Part shown: piece by piece, positions 50,101-54,032 of the stretch
Layout of the letters: every line of letters starts with the position of its first letter
How positions within the stretch are numbered: the stretch's first letter is position 1
Assembly (NCBI GenBank): GCA_900315105.1
Contig: OMXX01000030.1
Location: 1-54,032 of the forward strand
Length of the DNA: 54,032 nt
Reading direction: 5' to 3'
Source of the DNA: an uncultured Prevotellaceae bacterium
Lineage (GTDB): Bacteria; Bacteroidota; Bacteroidia; Bacteroidales; Bacteroidaceae
Program-made: the position numbers and the translations under genes
The notes under the pieces: generated by a model
Databases searched by the model: none
Told to the model about the DNA's origin: nothing
What the model saw: the letters and a program-made list of their open reading frames with translations, nothing else

Positions 50101-51158
50101 TCATTGCCTGCTAACACTTGTTGTACGGCTGTAAAGACTTCTAAGTTAGCTCTATCTTCCTTATTAAGAGATTGGATTGCTTTCTCTCTTGCTTGGTCGC
50201 TATTATTATATATCTTGTTAAATCTCTCATATTCTTGTATATAGTGTCTTGCACTTTTACCCATCTCTATGGCACTGAATGCTTCGTCTAATCCCGTGAA
50301 GTCTGCAAGATTATCTACCACACCTTGCCACATACTACCTTTGCCTTGTTGGTTAGCTCTGTCTGAGATAGTCTTAGCCTGATTAACATAAGATTGTCTT
50401 GCTCTTGAATAAGGTAGGCTAAGTTTAAGTATTGCCAACGCTCGTTGGTCGGCATTATCTAAGTCATAGCCCTCTATCTGCTTCCAAGACAATTCATTAG
50501 CCTTGTCAATCATATCTGTGTTCAACGACCCATCCCAGCCTTCATACCAACGAGGATTTTTGTTGTTCTCTGCTGTCAGTCTTTCTCTTTCTGCCTTCTG
50601 CCGATTGTACTCATCCTGTATTAATCGCTTCTCGTTGATAGCATTGATTACCTCATCATCAACTTCGGTATCTATCTCTGGCTTGAGAGTTGTGCTATAC
50701 TCTTCTAAAAGTTTATTTTTTTTCTCTTCTAAGGCTTTCTCTCTGTTATACCCCTCTTGTAGAGGAGTTCTTGTATATTTCTCTCTGTTTGTTTTGTCGT
50801 TGTTGAAGACTTTGCCGACATCCTTAGGGGCGGAATTATCATTAGGTATTCCAACTATGTTTCCATCCTTATCTAATTTAGCGAAAGGCTCTGAAGCGTC
50901 TGCAACCACTCTTTTATCTACTATGTTTCTAAAAACCTTTTTTCGTTCTGGATGATTAGCCACCTCCTCGGCATATATAGGTCTATTGGCATAATCATAA
51001 CCCTTGACATTACCGAAACTATTAAGCTCTTCGGCAGTCATTAGAGGGAATCTTAAGGTAGATTTTTTTTCTCCTGCATTTTTATTAGCCGTTGTATTTT
51101 TGTTTGCTACATATTGTTTATAGCGAGCCGCTCTTCTTTTTTTTCCTTCGTCGCTCAT
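44079..51158 (-). CDS. Giant polyvalent virion protein with nuclease-like and toxin-like domains
   Basis: The 2,359-residue protein is a string of domains. Near the N-terminus is a helical region with hydrophobic parts (FKGIGAKMLEKPMINRTFGKITKFAERPRQWIKI, LGLAPMTMFPLSFGI). In the middle are acidic linkers and a block GVFHREEIGDIDLIWG with GLDHIIKKH and NWVVTAFDT, which fits the phage Barnase-EndoU-ColicinE5/D-RelE-like (PBECR) nuclease group. Then comes the EIQSKRHQEGREKGYK to AWTTGEQQAERYNI block typical of polyvalent proteins. Near the C-terminus a second MuF-type domain appears (HTYQLGLAGSVLQSAGV, FELSYIKNLPNAIQEPIMVF). Domain numbers are not certain. Likely ejected into the host at infection. 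Confidence 0.75.
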   Translation of the reverse strand: MSDEGKKRRAARYKQYVANKNTTANKNAGEKKSTLRFPLMTAEELNSFGNVKGYDYANRPIYAEEVANHPERKKVFRNIVDKRVVADASEPFAKLDKDGNIVGIPNDNSAPKDVGKVFNNDKTNREKYTRTPLQEGYNREKALEEKKNKLLEEYSTTLKPEIDTEVDDEVINAINEKRLIQDEYNRQKAERERLTAENNKNPRWYEGWDGSLNTDMIDKANELSWKQIEGYDLDNADQRALAILKLSLPYSRARQSYVNQAKTISDRANQQGKGSMWQGVVDNLADFTGLDEAFSAIEMGKSARHYIQEYERFNKIYNNSDQAREKAIQSLNKEDRANLEVFTAVQQVLAGNENELSNWYKAGQVTGDMIPFMLQLGASSTIVKGASRLLRRGAKKIAEKQMAKGISTALLNTAVSPATMKAKNEEYANIRLFKNRDITAKDRAKVYGQQAIENLTETVGVPFAKLGVQGTQRLFKGIGAKMLEKPMINRTFGKITKFAERPRQWIKIANKLGNNPVSKFLKDNLFFGGFGEEAFEEVEGALGNTVLGYLFDDDEMKKEFSNFWQADNLSVLALGLAPMTMFPLSFGISNAVVSHRDAKAYQQAREQLLGVLRQAGLGNKKIIDGLEGKIIEGKPHEVIETLSALRRAAQGAQNEKDIDEAIYNYIAGARRLSEQRNELNAQLQQMNNAQRKEYVDNIIENIHRQQKNNILYQGIKNGYYQELQDPQNGKKEKYICEVYNKNGTSIGFITDKEQDDNGNVLFTIVDGLGQVQHMTLDDIYRQAEGGEDANNPIVFTKVRDILDYLYEQAGEDEELKANIQTRNLLQDAIKRGTDGSNVINVARLNDGGIMFLTDINEQAGTVTGLLQTQEGYQPQQISLSEVAEAKEQNVEDLIDNTANIFNANIEADGILPQYTMPYYSSDKQDNNKKEEIKTTPEETEKQRTTEEKESAFTVGDKVAVSVDKGNIDSYSDYGEYDGKEYEVKGVRGNQVILDIDGELRPININKQGVTLTKVENNTEETGKAEEEKVEEPKAENNEVETKEEKKEEKSKVENKSLTERIKSGEILSQNAEETLVDLYSNMSKEDAQEVVNGIIKQTQDRQKQLAKKTINYEDIDKFQQHKKQVRETEKKLAYWNEVKSLFTAPLSQEEEVQSLKSIKEKEGALGQAYSIREYILRNLALGAKFLWNDSENGTKGLGSHLGLREAKEERRNYYAFLNGKDRKAVYPEVYAERLLTDVRENINPNVEFDEVFNEMIDCLSSYSTPTAMMDEAVRMHYEAEDNLTQNDFEKQQQAMIDRAEKREEDRIQDELNKQEALSEEDYERMRQGFDEQRTRPKQSITVSDGNKRKSDSRTTDGGQSTDDGRRSEETSQRAGSANAEGNNEEIKPIGKGVFGNIYDQFRGKVKEAVDFLLKHKEGDLLGVFHREEIGDIDLIWGSDSENQGLDHIIKKHINKLHDFKDVDEAVTIIEDVINNGEMKPIINNTEKVSFEKDGYKVSVKRKVRDNQGEVIGSKNWVVTAFDTTKTQRQKETETLSEKTLTTPPFNQKADGVTLPSNNVSVSAGKDTTVSENEQEKGEKNDNDTLKEDRSVKNITESESKRKGMLGVVLDVLRKAIGKENVITDNRQAQRVIDEVNGRVRPEMTEDVFYSNAERSVENISQDKATPEQWLKMIEKQGGLKAGEDKWLGLSDWLKDSKEKTLTKQDVLDFIRSNKIQIEEVEYGDVFFSPNSKINFENDIARARENGESFESVIEAWDEKYDTMLRYAYRHGFFTVDENGKVITNTPILQPINETRRNYTTAFLKNKKEIAIVVPTIESWNAGDEIHFGDAGEGRAVAWIRFGETTDKDGDRVLVIDEIQSKRHQEGREKGYKKDGAQDAETKAYIKKLEAQASYDLYVSNLAKKYDCERDDIYSYANDAEVVQVEEYMKAVENAEKAYDKAYEENHGIPDAPFDKNWHELAMKRMLRYAAENGYDKVAWTTGEQQAERYNIGNVVESIIYYDYPARKDKEGRNTKKIVIRSHNNEPMSMRVNNEGLIIDAGSELRGKNLMEVLGKELAAKILNGDGSDITLWDESMDNPAKEINGNGLRIGGEGMKGFYDQMLPRFMDKYGKKWGVKTQDVELPEVEEAGRIMHSVDVTDEMRRSVMEGQPLFQRVSSEEVNKRFNEELQQQIDGTLPKDHTYQLGLAGSVLQSAGVRALPIELRASRLTDKSMQENHPFELSYIKNLPNAIQEPIMVFDSANTAGRKVILTEIESRGNNFVVVLSAELKGNKLEVNRIRSLYPKDSVQGIVDWINAGNLLKYADKNKALEWIGKQQSNSADVTNTIKNLDVAAKVLQNFENPTIIEQKNEKNLKEHNE

Positions 51159-51171
51159 TTTTTTGTTTTTT

Positions 51172-52326
51172 TTAAATAAAATTAAATAAAATTCCTAACA
51201 CTTCTCCACCTTTAGAAAACTCCGCTTTCCGTATTTTGTACATTATTCTGGATATTACACCTAATTTATCCGCTGTTGTCTTCGCTTTTTGGTCTTCCTC
51301 ATCTATATAATCAAATAATTGGTTATATAGGTCATCTATCTCTTCTGCTGAGAAACCCTCTATCTTATCCCCGTTATAGAGTATCTTCTCTATTCTACCA
51401 TTTGGTGCTCCTTTACTGCCATTCTTTTTACTAAAGTTGTTACGGTGATATGATGGTGATGGTATGGAGTATGTTTTTTCTTCTTTTTCCTTACTTCTGC
51501 TTCCTCCTCCGCTTCTATATGCTCTAATTTTATCTAACCTTTTTTTCTCAAGATAGTCCTTATATTCTTGAGAGTTAGGGTCTTTTTGCACCCTGTTAAA
51601 GCCTGTCTTGGTTATCTTCTTGTTACTATACTTATCTATCAATCGTTGATATTCTCTCTCTTCTTTGTCTCTATAATCCTTATCTGCGTCATACCTTAAC
51701 TTTAGTTCTTCCAATGCATCATCCATATTGCGTTTTATCTGCAATGCTCTCGCCTGAGCTGCAGCGTCTTTGTTCGCAAGATACTGATTGTATAAGTTGT
51801 CAAACTTGTCATTTGTTCTGACAGGCACGATACCTCTGTTGCCTCCTGCACTATCACCTGCCGCCTCACCTGTAACACTTGCAAGGTTGCCGAAGGCATT
51901 AGCAAGCATAAGCAAAGCACTCAACCGTTGGTCTTGCTCCTTCTGTGGTACATTGTCTGTTATATCATACGTCTTCCGAATCTCTCTCAAACGATTGACA
52001 TAATCTTGCTCGCTGTTAGTTGCAGGATTAAGATACCTTCTGCGGTAATCCTCCATCTCCTCATTGACTTTGTTTTCATCAACATTGTATTCTGTTGTTT
52101 CTGTTGTTTCTTTGTTAATCAAGTCGTTACTCCAATTAATTAAAGTATCACTTGTCTTATCAGTAGGAGGATTAGTAGTATTGGTTGTATTGGTAGGAGG
52201 ATTGTTAGGATTATCGGTTGTTGTTAATTCTGTTGTTAATTCTGTCGCTAACTGCTGGAACTGAGGATTGCTAAGAATACTCTCATCAACCTGCATATTC
52301 AGTATATTATTATTAAGTCTTCCCAT
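51172..52326 (-). CDS. Internal virion protein, Thr/Asn-rich linker and coiled coils
   Basis: The 384-residue protein has an N-terminal linker of Thr, Asn and Pro repeats (TTELTTTDNPNNPPTNTTNTTN), an Ala/Gly-rich helical segment (ALLMLANAFGNLASVTGEAAGDSAGG) and long charged coiled coils. It lies between the giant polyvalent protein and a smaller ejection-like protein. A DNA-ejection role is inferred. Confidence 0.65.
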   Translation of the reverse strand: MGRLNNNILNMQVDESILSNPQFQQLATELTTELTTTDNPNNPPTNTTNTTNPPTDKTSDTLINWSNDLINKETTETTEYNVDENKVNEEMEDYRRRYLNPATNSEQDYVNRLREIRKTYDITDNVPQKEQDQRLSALLMLANAFGNLASVTGEAAGDSAGGNRGIVPVRTNDKFDNLYNQYLANKDAAAQARALQIKRNMDDALEELKLRYDADKDYRDKEEREYQRLIDKYSNKKITKTGFNRVQKDPNSQEYKDYLEKKRLDKIRAYRSGGGSRSKEKEEKTYSIPSPSYHRNNFSKKNGSKGAPNGRIEKILYNGDKIEGFSAEEIDDLYNQLFDYIDEEDQKAKTTADKLGVISRIMYKIRKAEFSKGGEVLGILFNFI

Positions 52327-52338
52327 TGTTTCAAGCAG

Positions 52339-53016
52339 TTAAAAATCATAATTACGTGATCTAATCCTCCTCATCATTTCTACAAACGATGGTTGAGGTG
52401 TCTTAATTTGCGGAGTAGAAAGTAAAGAACTCTTACGTAGTGGCGTCCAATTCTGTGTCGGACTTGTCGCTGGTGTTGTCTTATAAGCATAATCTCCTGC
52501 TAACTGCAATCCTGCCTGACCTAATGTGCCTATTGCGGCAGATACGTTGTCCCAAGCATTCTTGCCACTCTGTGCTTTAGCCTCATTAACTCCTATCATC
52601 TGTTGTGCATATCTATCCTTAGCTTTACTCAATAATCCATCGTAGTACTTGTTGTACTCTGTCCCTTGTGCTGCAAGCCTACTGATAAGATTATTATATG
52701 CGTCTTGATAGCCACTTATCTGGGCTAACTTCTGTGCTGTTGTGCCTCCTCTCTTTATCGCATTGTCATTCACGGCTTTTTCCACGTCTCTCATCCTCTC
52801 GCTTGCTATCCTCGCTGCTGTCTTGCCCTCTACCGTGTCAAGATAGTTGTTGCCTGCCTTTATACGCTGTCTCTCGGCTTCTCTCTCCTGCTCCTTGACG
52901 ATTTCTTCATTTTTTGCATTTTGTCGGCTTGCTGCTCGGCTGCCCATATATGACGCTCCGCCCTGTAACGCTGACATACCTGCAGCAATAGCTAATGCTG
53001 CTCCTAATGTTATCAT
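52339..53016 (-). CDS. Internal virion protein with Ala/Gly hydrophobic start (T7 gp14-like)
   Basis: The 225-residue protein starts with a hydrophobic Ala/Gly helix (LGAALAIAAGMSALQGGASYMGSRAASRQNAKNEE) followed by an Arg/Glu coiled coil and Ala-rich region. This form recalls T7 gp14 and P22 ejection proteins that form a channel in the envelope. First gene in its late - strand operon, just after a palindromic promoter site. Confidence 0.7.
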   Translation of the reverse strand: MITLGAALAIAAGMSALQGGASYMGSRAASRQNAKNEEIVKEQEREAERQRIKAGNNYLDTVEGKTAARIASERMRDVEKAVNDNAIKRGGTTAQKLAQISGYQDAYNNLISRLAAQGTEYNKYYDGLLSKAKDRYAQQMIGVNEAKAQSGKNAWDNVSAAIGTLGQAGLQLAGDYAYKTTPATSPTQNWTPLRKSSLLSTPQIKTPQPSFVEMMRRIRSRNYDF

Positions 53017-53046
53017 TCTATTTCCTTTCTTTTTATAAAATTAGTG

Positions 53047-53115
53047 CAAAATTATCGTATATTTATATATTTTTTTTCACAAATTGTGAATTTCCTAAAA
53101 ATTTTATTATTTTTG
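53047..53115. promoter_or_regulatory. Divergent late promoters around a palindromic operator
   Basis: TTCACAAATTGTGAA (53076-53090) separates TAATTTTG on the - strand (53054-53047) from TATTTTTG on the + strand (53108-53115). Spacings are 21 and 17 bases, close to those at 32,163-32,231. The downstream leader to 53237 has a small hairpin (CCCCTTATAGAGGG) and no ORF. Confidence 0.65.
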
Positions 53116-53237
53116 CAAACTGAATAATTACGTTTTTCTTCATTTTTAAAAGATGAAAAAAAACATTCTTAAACGAATGCAAAAAAAACCCCTTATAGAG
53201 GGATAAAAAAATATGGAACTAATTGATAATTAATTAT

Positions 53238-53621
53238 ATGCCAAAAAAAACAAAAGAAAAACCTAAGCCAAGAACGAAAATAGAGAAAGAGGTCTTGCAA
53301 GCCTTAACCCAGACGTTGAATGCTGGAGACTTGAAAGATGAGGTCTTTCACCGACTCAAAAAGAAGGTCTTGACAAAGGAGAGGATTAACTCAATATGCG
53401 ATGTATTGGATAATATCAAGGAAACCAATCCGCAGACCTATCTGTATTATATTGGATATTTTATCTCTATCTATGATAGGCACAGAGCCTTAGAACAGAA
53501 GTTAGAAATAGAGCAACAACGTCTTGACTTGCAGAAGTTACAGGTTGCGAAGTCAATGCAGGCTGATAACGACATAGAGGAGGAGACTCCCGACAATCTT
53601 ATAGAGACGATGCTATCTTAG
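53238..53621 (+). CDS. Hypothetical 127-aa basic coiled-coil protein
   Basis: The protein is basic at the start (PKKTKEKPKPRTKIEKEVLQALTQTL) and ends with a coiled coil (RHRALEQKLEIEQQRLDLQKLQVAKSMQ) and an acidic tip. This plan resembles some small terminase subunits, so it competes with the gene at 32247 for that role. It is driven by the + side of the divergent late promoter. Start at 53238 is the first ATG after the leader. Confidence 0.6.
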   Translation: MPKKTKEKPKPRTKIEKEVLQALTQTLNAGDLKDEVFHRLKKKVLTKERINSICDVLDNIKETNPQTYLYYIGYFISIYDRHRALEQKLEIEQQRLDLQKLQVAKSMQADNDIEEETPDNLIETMLS

Positions 53622-53641
53622 TGAGGAGTTTCCTTAAAAAA

Positions 53642-54031
53642 TTAAAGGAATAGTTTGTTGAATTTGTCCATTTCTTGCTTTTTCAGGTCATCAACGACAG
53701 CCATATAGGGCTTCATCGCAGCAATGGATGAGTGTCCTGTATAAGACATAATGACGTTGGTATCTATGCCGAGCGTCATTGCGGTAACAACGAATGTACG
53801 TCTTGCTGCGTGTGTGGAGATAACCTCATACTTAGGCTTAGTCTCTTCGTATTTGTTGTTGCCTTGGTAGTAAGCATAATGCACAGGGGCATCAATGCCT
53901 ACCATCTTAGCTATAATCTTGAGGGCGTCATTCATCGGCTGCATAGCTATGACAGGCAAAGCATAAGTGTCATCATAGTCTTGATACTTGTCAAGTATCT
54001 GTCTTGCATAGTCGTTGAGGTTTATCGTTAT
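53642..54031 (-). CDS. int: Tyrosine integrase, C-terminal part (cut by window edge)
   Basis: The reading frame stays open to the right edge, so only about 129 C-terminal residues are seen. They show a catalytic-core ending: THAARRTFVVTAM (HxxR type), IMSYTGHSSIAAMKPYMAV with the second His and the nucleophile Tyr. This is the layout of Bacteroidetes phage and element integrases. It shows that the phage is temperate and that the genome goes on to the right. Confidence 0.92.
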   Translation of the reverse strand: MTINLNDYARQILDKYQDYDDTYALPVIAMQPMNDALKIIAKMVGIDAPVHYAYYQGNNKYEETKPKYEVISTHAARRTFVVTAMTLGIDTNVIMSYTGHSSIAAMKPYMAVVDDLKKQEMDKFNKLFL

Positions 54032-54032
54032 C

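Overview
The window is most of a temperate phage or prophage genome whose host is very probably in the order Bacteroidales. The evidence is the AT-rich sequence, promoters of the Bacteroidetes form (TTG-N19-TAnnTTTG), very few Shine-Dalgarno sequences, and many protein families typical of Bacteroidales phages. The right edge cuts into a tyrosine integrase. The genome therefore continues beyond the window, and parts I expected, such as a reverse transcriptase and template repeat, may lie outside it.

Layout. From 1 to 19,030 (+) is the early/accessory arm. It holds a recombination module (SMC-like ATPase, RecT/Bet annealase, metallo-beta-lactamase-fold protein), a DUF1874 protein related to the viral ring nuclease AcrIII-1, a glycine-rich repeat protein, a formylglycine-generating-enzyme-fold protein with the marks of a diversity-generating-retroelement target, four MORN-repeat proteins (one fused to an ASCH domain), a replication module (Lin1244/Lin1753-type initiator, DnaC-like loader, SSB) and a Panacea-type toxin-antitoxin pair. 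From 19,380 to 32,140 (-) lie small conserved genes, a lysis cassette (lysozyme, holin, Rz-like protein), fibres, connector candidates, major capsid protein and scaffold. From 32,247 to 34,503 (+) sit a small putative terminase partner and the large terminase. From 34,504 to 53,016 (-) are a tail/DNA-stabilisation protein, the portal, two giant polyvalent proteins carried in the virion, and two internal virion proteins. This portal, stabilisation and ejection-protein set suggests a podovirus-like virion. After these come a small + gene and the integrase.

The most striking content is non-coding. Two short RNA genes have near-identical host-type promoters and intrinsic terminators. Each carries a single CRISPR-repeat-like element: a type I-C-like repeat at 17,452-17,482 and a type V-A (Cas12a)-like crRNA scaffold at 22,040-22,058 (-). 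They fit the design of RNA anti-CRISPRs (solitary repeat units). With the DUF1874 protein, the phage appears equipped against type I, III and V CRISPR systems. A third, similarly built structured RNA lies at 22,449-22,559. Separately, a roughly 1-kb non-coding stretch (9,150-10,125) and a 320-nt one (692-1,013) are densely structured. Between them they carry five hairpins with unrelated stem sequences but one conserved apex (a bulged pyrimidine, then GUA, a GNRNA pentaloop and UAU). The 1-kb element begins with a tRNA-shaped domain.

Late-gene control appears to use a palindrome, TTCACAAWWTGTGAA, at fixed distances from the promoters of the scaffold, internal-protein and (imperfectly) portal operons. 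In two cases it lies between divergent promoters. All functions are inferred from sequence reading alone; no database search was run.
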